Shown here piece by piece: positions 10,913-23,276 of a stretch of 64,000 nucleotides of DNA. Position 1 is the stretch's first letter; each line of letters begins with the position of its first letter. Under the pieces are notes generated by a model that saw nothing but the letters and a program-made list of their open reading frames with translations, had not been told where the DNA came from and made no database searches. The translations under genes were made by a program, and so were the position numbers. Origin of the DNA: Mauremys mutica (lineage: Eukaryota; Chordata; Testudines; Geoemydidae); assembly GCF_020497125.1 (NCBI RefSeq), contig NC_059087.1, positions 12,991,925 to 13,055,924 of the forward strand, in the 5' to 3' direction.

Positions 10913-13085
10913 CAAAATGGCAGACATTAGACCCAAAGAACTCTCCCTACTAACATGCTGTATTACATGGCTTCTTTCTTAATAAATGGTATTCTGCATA
11001 TCTTATTCCCACTCAAGTCAAGTCCTGACAGTAAATAATAATTACAATGATTAGCTGCTACAGTATCTAGTGCTTTGCCTTTTTAAAGCATTGCACAGGT
11101 ATTATGTAATCCTCACAATCCCCCTGCAGAAGAGATAATACTGCTATTAGATTTAGGCTAGACGAAATGATACATATGCATAATAAATCTAAACAAACAC
11201 AAATTCTGCATCTGAATTGCCCCAGAGTTTGGGGGTGTGGGATCCAAGGTTTTGATTTGGACCCAATTCAAAATCTGAGTGTGATTGTACCTTTTTGAAT
11301 GATGAAAAAAAACATGGTGCATGGTTTTGGCTCCGTGGCCTACAATACCAATCAAGGCATGCTGTCATCACCCAGGAATGCAGAATCTGTCAATTTGTTA
11401 CTTAGATCAGTTCCTACTCAATAGCACGAACCGTCTCTAACCAACAATTCACTGCAACTAACATTTGGTATTGAAATGTCACAGTTTCCTTACTAACCTG
11501 CATGGCTGCTATTTGTTGGCTGAGCTTTCACATTTCTACATTCTCACTTACTTAACTGCTACCTCTTTATAACTTAGTAACATGCAGTTACAGTATTGTC
11601 ATGCCAGGCTGGATCTATAGTAACAAGAAACCAAACTTTCAAACAAAGAATAAATATTAAATATTCAGGATACCTTAATATAGATCACACAATCTAGTTA
11701 AAACAGAAGGTTTCAGGTGGATGTAACAGCAATGCTGGAGTCCTTGTAGAGATAGAGTATCTGACAGTTGACAAGATTTCACAAAACACTTTCAGTAATT
11801 AAACATGATTCGAACTTTATCATTCATATAGCTGAGAAAGCAAAGTGTCCACAGGCGTGTGTTGGTGCAACAAATAAGAACAGCAGGCACAGAACAAAGT
11901 ATTGGATTTTCAAAACTACCTAAGAGATTCAAGAACCCACATGTGATGATTTGGAGAACCAGTCTGTGCAACTTATGAATGCTTGTTGATATTATTATGA
12001 AATTGTTCTTCTGAAACTGCCGTACAAATTAATTGCCTCTATGTGCATGTGGAATCCATCCTTTTGCTGACAAGGCCTGTGTCACGTCCCTTCCAGTCCA
12101 TGCACAATGATGGGTTGTTACACACTACTTAGCCACTTTTTCAGGTGGAAGCACCTTGAGACAATGGATGAGCTCAAACCTTGGAGAAACACTTTTCTCC
12201 TACCTCTCTGCAGGGGGCTGCCATTTGGAGACTGGAAAATCCCCAAACACAGGACAAAGAAACCAAATTGTTGATGCTAGTCTTCACCAACCGCATAGGC
12301 TTGGGGGGTCAGGGGAACACTCATGGAGGCATACAGAAAGTTTGGGTACGAGAGGAGAAGAGGTGGACTGGCTTTTGTAGCATAGGGCAGGTCCTGATTA
12401 ATTGTAGATCAACCAAGATCAGAGAAAGCTCCATGATTTGGAAGAGGAGAGAAGTTATGCAGCTGCAGGGGAAGGATCTTGGGCACTGAAGAAGACCCTG
12501 CCCAAGCCCAAAGAATTCTCCAGAGTGGTGAGGAAACTCAGGCAGTGTAAATGTACATAGCAGCACTTTTATTATTTTGTCTAGATTTGTGTCTCTTTTC
12601 TTCTGCTAAGTAAAGAGCAAAGGTATTTTAGAATCCTGTGCAAACTCTTTGTGTCTGGTTCCTTTCACTATCCTATGTCCCTGAAGAGATAACCTGTAAA
12701 ACCAGAGCACCCACAGAGCTGGAGTTCTGCCAGAGAATGTGTTTAAGCGGTGGAGGAGTCTGAATGTCAACACTGTCCCAGGGCTAGGCAGTTGGATCAT
12801 GGGGGGTGGCAGAGGGTGGTCTCAGGAGGGGATGCTAGATAGAGGATCTGCAGTCCAAGAGTGTGCCTAGAGACCCCAAGTCAGGGGCAGTGCCTGGAGT
12901 CTGTTCACACTCTGGAGATTTAAAGCACATGAGGATTCAGCATTTGGATCCCCTCACCACAGTCTGGTGAGTGGCCAAGAGAGGGAACTTAATAGATCTG
13001 TGACAACAAATTCCATTGAAAATCAAAGGAACTTGTGCTCCTACATCACTTATGCTCTTTTGAAAATCCCACCCAAGGTCTACCA
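10913..13085. other. Unassigned DNA; 12.1-12.95 kb is less AT-rich
   Basis: Most of this is featureless. The part from about 12.1 to 12.95 kb has more G and a mixed 'gggctgccatttggag ... gtgtctggttccttt' texture that resembles a retroelement untranslated or LTR region. I found no terminal repeat or TSD, so it stays unclassified. Overlapping 60-100 codon frames on both strands look like chance. Confidence 0.4.
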
Positions 13086-13540
13086 AAGTTTCCCAATTCA
13101 GGAAAGCACTTATGTGCTTAACTTTAAGCCTCTGCTTAAGACTAGAGCTCACCAAAACATTTTGATGGAACAGTTTTCCATTAAAAAATGCAGTGTCATC
13201 TAAATGTTTCACGGGGCCATGTTGATTCATCTAAATGTTTTGATTAAATGTATACTTTCATATTATTCATTTTAATATTATATGTTACAGGTACTGTATT
13301 TACTATTTCAATATAATGTAAAGGTCTAAATGAAACATATCAATGGTCCCAAATCAAAACATTCTGGAATTTTCATTTCTCAAGAAACTGTCAAATTTCA
13401 ACTTTTCATTCAGATTCAGAGCTAATTTATTTTCCTCCAGAAATACTGGATTTCTTGCAGAACAGAAATAATTCCTAACAGTTCTGCTTAAGACCCACAT
13501 GTTTCATATGCTTAAATGCCTTCCTGAATTGGGGCCATAA
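13086..13540. repeat. Palindromic repeat split by a later insertion
   Basis: The left half, 'ccaattcaggaaagcacttatgtgctta' up to 'tctgcttaagac', and the right half, 'tctgcttaagac' to 'aatgccttcctgaattgg', are inverted partners of one fold-back repeat. A half of the same family lies at 56.0 kb. The two halves are separated by the hAT-like insertion at 13143-13486. The border of the outer repeat is approximate. Confidence 0.7.
13143..13486. mobile_element. hAT-like non-autonomous element nested in a palindromic repeat
   Basis: A perfect 8-bp duplication, CTTAAGAC (13135-13142 and 13487-13494), brackets 344 bp. The left end is TAGAGCTCACC and the right end CTAACAGTTCTG, a decayed inverted pair. 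The interior is full of 'aaacattttgatgg', 'tttcattaaaa' type A/T-rich phrases, typical of a family whose better-kept left end (CAGAGCTGGTC) is visible at 29107. The 8-bp TSD points to hAT. No coding capacity. Confidence 0.75.
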
Positions 13541-15270
13541 TGCCTAAGATTCAATTATTAAATTAATCTAGAGTGTAACTCCACTGAAACCAACCGAGTC
13601 CGTAAAGTCCATGGGATTACAACCCAAATGAACTTGGCCCAATTGCTAGGCATCATCTAACTGCCAGTAAATTCAATGAGAGTTCCAGGTACTTGGGCAT
13701 CTCAGGATGACATCCAATATTTTAGGAAGGAACACAAAATATTCCTGCTGTTCATATTGTTAACAGTGGCACCACCTTTCACTTTGACAATCAATTATTG
13801 AAGCAATATAAAAATGGTTTAATTAAAACATGTCACCCCTGTTCGGATGGTATTATGGATGTTTCTCTCAATTATCTTGGTTAAAGGCTATTCATAATAA
13901 ACAGTTCAGGAACTCTTCAGGCTATCAGTGAAATTTTAATTGCTTCATTTAGCCTTTCAGACTTTATTACTTCAATTTTACTATGCTGCTTTTCCTAGTG
14001 TTCACTGAAAAAGCTGACTATGGAGCTGGAGACTGCTAAAGCATAAAGCAAATGACTCTGGTCTTCTCACCATTGCATGAAAGCAGCATTTACCTATAGA
14101 AAATCTTGAGGTTTTAAAAGATGGACCAGATCCTCTGCTACTGTGAACTGGCACAGAGCTCCATTGGAGTCATGCTGATTTATATCAGCTGAAGATGGCC
14201 CATTATTTTAAATGTAACACCCAGACATACTTTAAAATTATCTTATAAAAACTCAGTTACAAAACAAACAGCTACTTCTTTAAGATCTGAAGAGGTGTGT
14301 AAATTTAACCAGAGACTTTTGTTAGTATAATGCAAACCACTCATGCACTATAATACACTTCAAGTCTCATCTGACAAATTATGCTATTCTGATGTTGGCC
14401 CTTTCATGAGCAGATATTTTCCAAAATGTCAAACTGTGTAGTTACTGAGGATTTTTTTTTTATGAGGAAAAATATCTGCCAAGAACAATAGAGGATCTAA
14501 TGGTATGAGTGCAAAAGATAATATTCATATTTGTTTCGTATTTAAGTTATCAGTTGCCCCAAACTCTTCCCCTAATTTGGCCAAATAATCACTGTTACCT
14601 AGAGCAGGCCTGGAAGGTCCACTGAAAAACCACTGTAAAATAAGCCTTCGGGGTGAAATTTTGACCCTGTTGAAGTCAATGGTGAAGTTCCTATTGACGT
14701 CAGTAGGACTAAGACATCATCCTTCATTTGAAACAACATGGCCACACACCCAACTGCCATCACAGTCCTAAGTAACTAGCAGCCTTTTGAAATGCATGAG
14801 TTGCCCTGAAGACCTTCTAGTCAACATAATTTTTTAAAGGAAATTTCTGGGGGCTTTGGCATGTGGGATGTAGAAGTGGAAAGGAATCTTCCCTTCCCAG
14901 TTTCCATTTTTATGCCTTCAGTTCATCTGACTGCTTGAGACGGACTTACAAAAGTTCGCAGGCAGCCAACCAGGTACAGGTTCTACCCCCTATCAAAAAT
15001 GTTGGGTGTTTTTTCCTTCTTCTTTCAATTCTAATCCCAGTCTGTCAAGTCTATGAGGACTGGTCTTCATGGGTAGGCTGTGCACGTTACCATATTCTGC
15101 AGTAAAAGTAGTAGGAATTTTCTGTACCTGTTCAGCCCAAAACGGCCTAGTTAGCCAAACTATATCCTGTTCTATTAATGGAATAACAGCTTAAGGCATT
15201 TTTTATACAAATGTGTACAACTGGGGGTTATGCCGTGCTTCCTTAAATTAGTGTGGTATAAATGTGTATG
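13541..15270. other. Unassigned DNA with two short palindromic repeat relics
   Basis: At about 14120-14205, 'gatcctctgctactgtgaactggc ... ctgatttatatcagctgaag' is a decayed relative of the 8.46 kb hairpin. At about 14650-14715, 'gggtgaaattttgacc ... gacgtcagtagg' is another small palindromic relic. Nothing else is recognised, and no exon is seen. Confidence 0.45.
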
Positions 15271-15410
15271 AATAAATTACATTATTATTATTATTCATAC
15301 ACTACAGTAGAGTCTAAAGTCCTCAGTAAGGATCAGGGCCCTATTGTGCTAAGTACTGTACAAACCTGGGGGTTAGGCACAGGCCCTGTCCTGAAAAGAT
15401 TTAATGGGAC
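15271..15410 (-). repeat. L2/MIR-type 3' tail, minus strand
   Basis: It starts with an ATT microsatellite (attattattattatt), followed by 'gatcagggccctattgtgctaagtactgtacaaac' and 'caggccctgtcctgaaaaga'. This is the complement of the L2-type tail 'ctttggggcaggga ... gtacagcgcctagcacaatgggg', with the (AAT)n end first. It is the same family as the copies at 35.6 and 46.8 kb. Confidence 0.65.
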
Positions 15411-17726
15411 AGATCTGTGCAGTTTATCAAATTGGACTCTCATTCATCCCCCGTAGTATAATTGGGGTATGGAAAGGGGCATTTGGAGGTCTGAGCTATG
15501 GGAAGCCTATAGACTGGAATAATGGGGACACAGTGGAACAGTGAGGACACAGAGACTGCACTGCCTCTGAATTGGCAGGGTGGATTTCACTTTCCTAAAC
15601 CCTTTGGATTCCCACACACAAAGCCTGGATTAGTTGGGGTTGGTGTGGAGAACGATGAATTGCACTCCTAATTGCTAATATTTCCCATCATTCCTTACAA
15701 CTGGAAAAGAACCATCCTGCTGAGAATGGTCCAAAACCATCTATTGTTAAAATGGAGCTAACAGTCTAGTCTAGTCTGGCATAGCATGGACATTTCCATG
15801 ATGCAAAACTTCCCCATTTCATTCCACTGAGGTACCTAAACCAACTTGTAAAGCTTGTGCTTTTCTGGCTCTGAGCATCCCTGAAGCCAAGACTGCTAAT
15901 TATTACAAACTATGCAGTGGTTTGGAGACATGGTGGAGAAAGTACCACTATTTATTAGAGGCTACAGCAATATCATTTTATACAGAATTGCTAATCCCAC
16001 AGGTCCCAACGGCTCTTCCAAGCTTCTATACAAATCACAGTACAGAAAGAGATCTAACGCTCACTGCATTCAGCCATCTCTTGGATGGAAACAGTAACCC
16101 AGAGGCTGTTTAACAGCATTCAGCAACATTACAGAGCAGCTTAGGTCAGGAAGGGATGCCAGGCTGAAATCACAGAGGTATAGTATATGTAGCAACTATT
16201 TAATTAACTGAGCTGAAATTGGACTAGGATTCCAGGACTAGCAACCCTGCTCTTTCTTAAAGAGCCTCTGTATCTTTAATACCCACCAACAGTTAGTACT
16301 TCAGTCTTTCAGCTCCTCCAAAACACACTTGTAATGGTGCAGGATAAAACACCCTTCCCTACCATCTGAGAAGGGAAAGTGCCTCTTGTTAGCCTCACCT
16401 TGCTTAGTTGGTGCATTATGGCTGTGAAAATGTTTAAGGCCACTACTCTCCTTTTTAGTTACATCCAAATTAGTACAATTATGGAAAAAGCTGTGAAGAA
16501 ATTAACAGAAAATGATAAGCTTTCTATAATGGCTTTAAAATCATGCTATAGAATTTATTAGACTTCTATATCCTTGCTATAAAATTCTAGATGGTTCAAA
16601 TAACCAATAGAGTATCTGATGGATCTTATCCTCTGTTAAATTATATAGCTCTTTTAGGTAATTTCTAAAAAATGCCATTACATTTGTGTAGAATGTCATG
16701 TGTTTCATCAACACTAAATTCTTTAGGATTTAGGCACAAGGGTGGACCTGATCCCAGGTCCCAAAAGGAGATCTTAATGAACATGGTAAAATGAACAGAA
16801 ACTTCATCTCTGTTTTGATTCATAAACTCGTGGATCCACAGCAGATAAAATTACAGTCAAGGAATAACGTTTTATATATTACCTCAGTTCTGCTGGAAAA
16901 CTGTACTGTTTTCTATAACTGGAAGCAACTTTTGTGCACCAGTCAATGCCTGACTATAAGTAGAGGTGCTACATATTAAATTTTCTGTTTGGACTAATAT
17001 TAAGACTTATTGGTTTTTAAAGTCCAACCCTGACTGCCTTCACCCCTGACAGATTAATAACTTTATACTGAACATATAAAACCACAGAAATGAAAATTTT
17101 TAAAAAGAGAGAGACTGTATTTGTTCTCCGTGCTGGTGCAGCCACATAGGTTGTCACCAGGTTATGTGAAAATAACTTTTAGCAGTTTGCTCACAAATAA
17201 TGTTGCTCGTGTCAATATTTAAAATGAAAAAAAAAAGTGGGAGTGGGAGAAGGAAGAGATTTATGAGCTCCCTGTTTAACATGGGAGCCAGAAGGTTTCA
17301 TTTATCATCTCTTTCCTGTGGTGGACAATGAATACTCGAATGTCTAAGAAAAGAAAAAAATTGGATAGCTGAAAAGCAAACAGAAATAAATTGCATCCAT
17401 CCCAAAGCGAGTGCTGTATTTATTATTATTTTCACAGCTAGTTTCAACAAGAAACAATCCACATCTCATGGGCAATGATTCACAAATTATAAATGCTTGT
17501 GGTAGGCTACGGCATTAAAGAAAAATGTGGCAGTTGTCCAAGAAGTAGCAGGCTCCTAGATTTATGAATGACACAACTGTATTTAATAAAATGTAACCTG
17601 GAAGTAAATTAAGTCCCTTCATGCTTGTGTGCCATTGAGACTGGAGAAAATGGAAGGGACCAGATAGCTGTGTTGCTCAATTAGACATTGAAGAATTAGG
17701 GCATAGACTACAGAAAATTACAATCA
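15411..17726. other. Unassigned AT-rich DNA
   Basis: No gene or repeat recognised. A small 'ctagtctagtctgg' iteration is present near 15765. Open frames of about 60 codons at 15.9 and 16.4-17.0 kb have no domain. Confidence 0.45.
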
Positions 17727-17816
17727 TGTGTGTGTATATATACACATTGTGTGTATGTACACACACACACACACACACATATATACATACATACATACAC
17801 ACACACATATATATAT
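17727..17816. repeat. TG/CA/TA compound microsatellite
   Basis: Runs of TG, CA, CATA and TA alternate over about 90 bases. It forms a partly self-complementary tract (GTGTGT... ahead of ACACAC...). The antisense 73-codon frame covering it reads Cys-Val-Tyr repeats and is a by-product. Confidence 0.95.
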
Positions 17817-18311
17817 CAAATCCCATCCAAACTGACCTTAATCTTGTTACTGAGGAAATCTTGACCCTACCAGAGCCCTGACTGAAATTAGTAACCAAAG
17901 ACCAGACCTAGTTCAGCCAACTGTGGCTGTCCCACAGCTCTTTGTGAGTCTATACATCCGTCTTCCCAGCTTCTTGAAAGTGGAGAAAGAGAAGGGAGAA
18001 GCCCCATGAATAGTAACACCCCAGATAGCAACCAGCACCTAGTCCCAAACACCAATCTTCAACCCCCGCATACTGCCAATCAACCACTTAATCAGCAACA
18101 AACTCCTATACCTCAACCGAACACTAGTTCCAAAAATACCATGGTTTGCTCAGGGCACAAAACCAGCCATTTATTTTTTAACCACAAAATTCACCCTATA
18201 ATCCTTTAGAAGGGATAGAATGGGTCGCAGCAAGAAGCCACAATGATTTTTTGGAGCTGGAGTGGAAAAAGTCTTAGTATACTTTTTAAGCTCAGGGTTA
18301 TCTTTAGTATT
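17817..18311. other. Unassigned DNA
   Basis: C/A-rich stretch at 18006-18209 with a 67-codon frame rich in Asn, Pro and Gln. No domain and no repeat family recognised. Confidence 0.4.
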
Positions 18312-18500
18312 TCTACAGCCCACATTACTGCAGTATCTAAGCACTTCACAATCTTTAATGTATTTATCGTCACAACACTCCTGTGAGGTAGGGCAGTGCT
18401 ATTATTCCCATTTTTACAGATGAGGAACTGAGGCACCGTGAGACTAAGTCACTTGCCCAAGATCACACAGGAGGTCTGTGATGGTGCAAAGTCACAAGCT
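18312..18500 (-). repeat. MIR-type SINE, minus strand
   Basis: The block 'cacttgcccaagatcacacaggaggtctgtg' joined to 'cccatttttacagatgaggaactgaggca' and 'cacaacactcctgtgaggtagg' is the complement of the MIR CORE and its downstream part. It lines up with the copy at 8.2 kb, including the 'tctaagcacttcacaatcttta' left end. The tRNA-like head is missing or decayed. Confidence 0.75.
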
Positions 18501-20559
18501 ACCAGACTTGAATTCTCCCTAGAGTGTAATACTGTGCAATATGCAACTCAAACAAATTAAGGTTTTCAAGCACTAAGGTAAACTTATAGATTTCCTGGGT
18601 TTTTGTCATTTTAATTTTTTATGTATTCCTCTTTTATGTACACAGTGCCATATAAACCTATAAAAGATTATAGTTTACTCCCCTCCCCCCAATATGTGAA
18701 TGTTTAAATATATCAGTACTACACACAGTCTGCTCTACTGAATCATGATTATGTGAATTTTCTAAATGAGCAAAACTAGCATCCACATAATATTACCAAC
18801 AAATGATCAGGGTGGAAAATAGATAAGCAATGCAATTTGTTAGCTTCTTCTACGTGCAATATATGAAATCATAATTGTTTTGCTAAGCTAGCTGTCCGCT
18901 CTTAGCAAGGTTTCCAATACCAACTTACACTGCTGACTGCATTGCTACTGAATAGATTCCCCAGTCACATTTCCTTGATTATATGTAAATATTTCCTAAA
19001 TTAGACATGTTTCAAGCTCTATTTAAAATTTAATATAATTGGTTAGTTTCAAAATGTGCAAGGCAGAAAATGGCCACGGGGAATCTACTCATTTATATAA
19101 AGTTTATGAATTTTAATTTCCAAGGAGAGGAACAAAAAATATCTATTCTAGATAGTGTTTTCCACAATACAGTTTGAAGCTAGTTCGGATTACACTGTCG
19201 CAAGTGCACATGCTTTGTTTGGATTGTTAAGTTGCGTAAAGTTCACTTCATGAAATTCCCTGTAACCTTGGAACCTACTCTAACAACTTATTCTGAGTGC
19301 CAAAGGCTAATATGTAGCCTCACTTGGCTTCAAACTAATTGTGATGTAGATCACTGTGTGTTTTACACTAGTATGATAAATTAAGCCATTTGGGTGATGA
19401 GAACTTCAGATGTACAATAATGGCATATGGAAGGATGCATTAATAATAAATTCCTCAGACTTTTCTATTGTTCAGTGCAAAAGTCCCAGTTGGTATATTT
19501 TAAAAAAAAAGAAAAAGAAAAAGGTAAAGCTCTCAGTTTTGGTCTCATTTATTTTGTTTAATTTACTGTTAGAGTTAAAGCCAGAGTTATTTTATTTCTG
19601 AATATTGAAAGTCTTCAGAGAAATGCTAGGAAAGTATTCAAGAGGACTGGGTCAACAGTGAGAGTCTCAAACTTAAGATAGTTTTGCTCTGGGCATAAAA
19701 GCATAAAGTAAGAATTCTTCCTTATTTCACCAGTGTGAAAAAAACCCTGAAATAATAGACAGGAAAAGAGGGAAGATGTTAAATAGTCAGGAAAAGACTT
19801 GAGAGAAGCCAAATGTTTGGGGGCGGTGAGTGGAAAGCTGTACGGTAGGAGCTAGAATGCAGAACTAGCTGGGTATTTCTAAAATGTTACTCTGTCCTTA
19901 GAAGTGGTACTGCCATAATGGACATTCACACACTGCAAACACTGAACGGCCGGCTTTGAGTCATGGCCAAGGACAGGGCAAACCAGCTAGAGCAGCAATA
20001 TACTCCCTACACCAGATCCACACCCATTTATAGAATCACATTTTTGAGTTTACTGGTGCCGAAGACGACCAGGAGCACCCAAGTCTTACTGCCAGACTGG
20101 AACTCTTCCCAGTATTCATGAACTCAGAGAGTAGACACGGTGCTTCACATCTATCCTTTTATATTGTGGTACCACTGGGCCCAGGGATCCTCGTGTTGGA
20201 TGTAACCCTGTTTTACCACTCTCCCTATCTTTCCCCGCCTGTTATTTTTCTTCATTCACTCCTCTGTAAATAAACATGACTCTTTTCTATATTCATTATA
20301 CTATTCTGGTCTCTCTGCTATTTTTTAAACATTTCTTCAGCTTGCTACTTAGTGGGACATCCAGGCATGTGAATTCCACGCTGCCACTTGCTAGTGTATC
20401 TTACTAGAGATGATGCACCAGACCACTCTTGGAAAGATTTCATTACTCATGATAAGGAGAGAAAATGTCAGCTGAAGAGCAACCTGATGAGGATCTGTTC
20501 TGATGAACAGTAAGGTTACTTCTGTCCAGGACACAAAGGGGACCTTGGTGTTTGGATCT
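18501..20559. other. Unassigned DNA
   Basis: No recognisable gene. The part at 19.9-20.3 kb is more balanced in base composition and contains a polyadenylation-like 'aataaa' near 20270. It might be an old retro-inserted 3' end, but nothing identifies a source. Confidence 0.4.
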
Positions 20560-20880
20560 AATGGTTGGAGCTGTGGGAGCAGTCAGGCTTGGAGGTTAGA
20601 GTGGAACTGAGCTGGAGTCAAGGCTTAGGGACATGGGACACCTGGGGGCATAGTCAAGAGCACTGCTGTGGCCCAGAACCAAAGATCAGAAGCAGAATGC
20701 CAGAGCCAATAGGTGAGCTGGAGCCAGGGTCAGAGCCAGTGGTGTCAAGGTTGGAGAAGGGTAGGGGCTGAAGCAAGCACAAGAGCTGGTGGGGCAGGAG
20801 CAGGCACAGGAAGCAGGAGCAAGCACAGCTAGGGGCGTGGAACATGCTGAGCAGCCAGCAAGCTCTGGATGTTGCAGGGT
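20560..20880 (+). repeat. Purine-rich degenerate tandem repeat
   Basis: Irregular repetition of GGAGC, CAGAGCCA and CAGGAGCA words runs through the stretch ('gagctggagccagggtcagagccag', 'ggcaggagcaggcacaggaagcaggagcaagcaca'). The unit length is not constant. Frames on both strands here reflect this composition. It may be the interior of a larger LTR-type or satellite-type element whose ends I cannot fix. Confidence 0.5.
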
Positions 20881-22764
20881 TAAATAGTAAGCTCCACCCT
20901 TCCCCCTGCTCCCTCCATCAGGAAGTGCAGCAAATCAGGCAGCCTGTATTAGGGTCAGCTGTGTCCAGTGTGTTGCTAGGAGACTGCACCTATTGCAGCT
21001 GGCTCCCTGACAACTTCAAAGGCTGGGGTTGCAATCAGGTATCATTTTCAATAGGAAGGAATTTCAACGGAGTCAGTTCACCTGTTCCTGTTGGGTTTTT
21101 GAAAATAAACAGTTTTAATCTTTAATCAAATAACCTTGCAGAACTATTTGCATGCTGAAGATTACGGGAACGACAAGTTTAGTACCCTCGAGCTGATAAG
21201 CAAACTCCAGTGGGACTATTGCATAACTTCACTGGTATCTTCTTATTGGCCTTTGAATTAAGTGATAATAGCAAGCAGCCTGCATGCTAGACTTTTAGGT
21301 GTATTACACATGACAGCCTATTCCATCATCAGATCTTCATAGTGTGGTGGAGCTCAAAGAAGAAATGAACAATCCCTTAAATGATCCTCAAATGAAGCAT
21401 AAAGATTACTTGTTTCATGTATTATTTGTCCCTAAATAATGTGTCTTGAATTATACCATCTGCTGTTTCAAGAACAAATTCTTTCTTCATTTTTCATAAA
21501 TTTTGTTATAAGAACATCTAGGAAAGTGGTTCCTCTAATAATTCTACATTTCCAAGATAGATGCCAGCAAACATTTACCATGGCAATAACAACCCACTGG
21601 AAGACCTAGGAGCACAGCTTTACTTTATAATGTTATTCTGAAAAATGAAAGAAGGGAGAAATAATCAGTGTGAACCAAAGGGAAGTGAATTCACTGTAGT
21701 TATAAAGCGAATTGTGTCAGAAACACTTAGCAAAGGCTCTTTGAAGTGATGATACAGTTTCCCTTGACACAGTAGTTAAAAGAGAATATAGTGTGCTGTG
21801 TTCTTAAGGAAAAACATTGTGCCCAGGAGAATTGTTTCCTGGTCTCCTGATGTTTGCCAAGCTTTCCAGGCTCAGATAGCTTGCTTACATTTTGTGATGA
21901 ATGGGATTGCATCAAATAGGGTTTCCCTACAAGTGATCCTAGGTTTTTGCCAATCCCAAGAGTCCAAACACCATGAATCAGCCCCTCCCCCAATCATGAA
22001 ATTGCATTAAAATATATTTTATTTGCCTTCTGGTTTTTGAGCATTTAATGTTCATATTTTCAACGTTTTCTCTGAAACCATGGTGGCTAGATATTTTTAA
22101 AACAAAAAGTTCAGATTCTCACATAATTACCTAATTCTAGGAACTGGGCTTTAAGAAAAAATACCAAAAATCATGCGACTTGCAGTAAAAATCATGAGAG
22201 TTGGGGCAACAGTGGAAAACAATGAAACGAGCATCCACGTCAACAGGAATGATAAAGTCTTGCACGTGGCATAAAGTCAATATTTTCAAAAGACTGGGGG
22301 GGGGGGGCAAAAAAGGGAGGGGGCCTGCTGTATGATGGCTGATGAAAGCCTGTGCAGGCAGCAGAAGAATCTGTCTCCAATGATCCCCTAAACACCACCT
22401 CCTCTCCCCAAAGATGTATACTTCTAGCAGATAGATGTCCCAAGAAAATAATTAAAAAGTTATTTCACACACAGGAGTGCTTCAAGCTTGCAGTGTGAGG
22501 AACCTGTCTATTTGTCAATGAAGGCTTGGCTGCTTAAAACAGGCAAAACTAAGAAGGCCAAAGAATATTGATTGACCACTGAATTGGATATTAAGGAGTT
22601 AATCTGTGAATACAAGATTCTAGCAGAGGAGGATAGAGTGTCTGGGCTGGATGCTCCTTTTGATTACACCAGAGTAACTTCAGTGGCACAAATGCACTTA
22701 TACCATCACAAAGAGGCGTGAGAAGAAAGTTAGGCCCACTGTGTTGGAAACTGAATTGGGAAAA
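20881..22764. other. Unassigned DNA with a G12 run
   Basis: Mostly featureless AT-rich sequence. A run of 12 G lies at 22296-22307, followed by A6 and another G-rich stretch. No gene is supported. Confidence 0.45.
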
Positions 22765-22990
22765 ACAGCAGAGAGAGAAATGGATCTGCAGATCCAAATG
22801 GACAATACAAAAAATGGAGAGAGAAGAAACAAATTCAGAATTAAGGGGATCTCTGAAAATGGTGAAGGTGGAATTCCTATCTAGCATGCACAAATTAAGG
22901 AGTTGTTGAATTTGACCTCTGTTCAAGAGGTGAAAATAGATGGAATACAGGGCGGGTAATAGACTTGTAGAAGATTTCAGGAGGGAAGTC
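22765..22990 (+). mobile_element. L1/Tx1-like LINE ORF1 fragment, broken
   Basis: In frame from 22771, the translation includes 'MDNTKNGERRNKFRIKGISE', the pattern of the coiled-coil to RNA-binding junction of L1-type ORF1 proteins (ENR.RRNNLRI.GIPE). A stop interrupts it at 22882-22884. Farther on, 'KELLNLTSVQEVKIDGIQ' continues the expected 'ELLQ..L....V.IDRIHR' block in another frame, followed by more stops. The copy is old and dead. An endonuclease fragment of the same LINE class lies at 28.7 kb. Confidence 0.6.
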
Positions 22991-23040
22991 TCAAAGAGGA
23001 AAATGAAAGAGCTCAATGAAGGCTGGGGAGAAATTCTTAA

Positions 23041-23070
23041 ACAAACAAACAACAAACAAACAAACAAAAC
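23041..23070. repeat. (AAAC)n short tandem repeat
   Basis: Seven or so imperfect AAAC units. Confidence 0.9.
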
Positions 23071-23276
23071 CCACACAGACCGACTATATATAGCTTGGTG
23101 AATGTTTCACTAGCCAGGGAAGAGAAGCAAACTCTGTGCCCATGTCCTTTTTATTCACACACTTTAAGGCCAAATAGGACCACTAAACATGTCTTCCAGA
23201 AAGGCATCCATTCTTGATGGGAAGACGTCAACAACATCACCACCTCCCTTGGCAGTTTAAGTGTTAGATCACCCTC

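Noticed and set aside
17727..17816. Repeat array considered as CRISPR-like
   Set aside because: It is a simple dinucleotide microsatellite with no spacers, in a vertebrate context.
20565..20771. Open frame in the purine-rich tract considered as an exon
   Set aside because: Repeated GGAGC/CAGAGCC words on a degenerate tandem repeat explain the open frame, and the antisense strand is open too.
22591..23076. 161-codon minus-strand frame
   Set aside because: It lies antisense to the L1/Tx1-like ORF1 fragment and runs into the AAAC repeat. The purine-rich sense strand explains the Phe/Leu/Ser-rich product.
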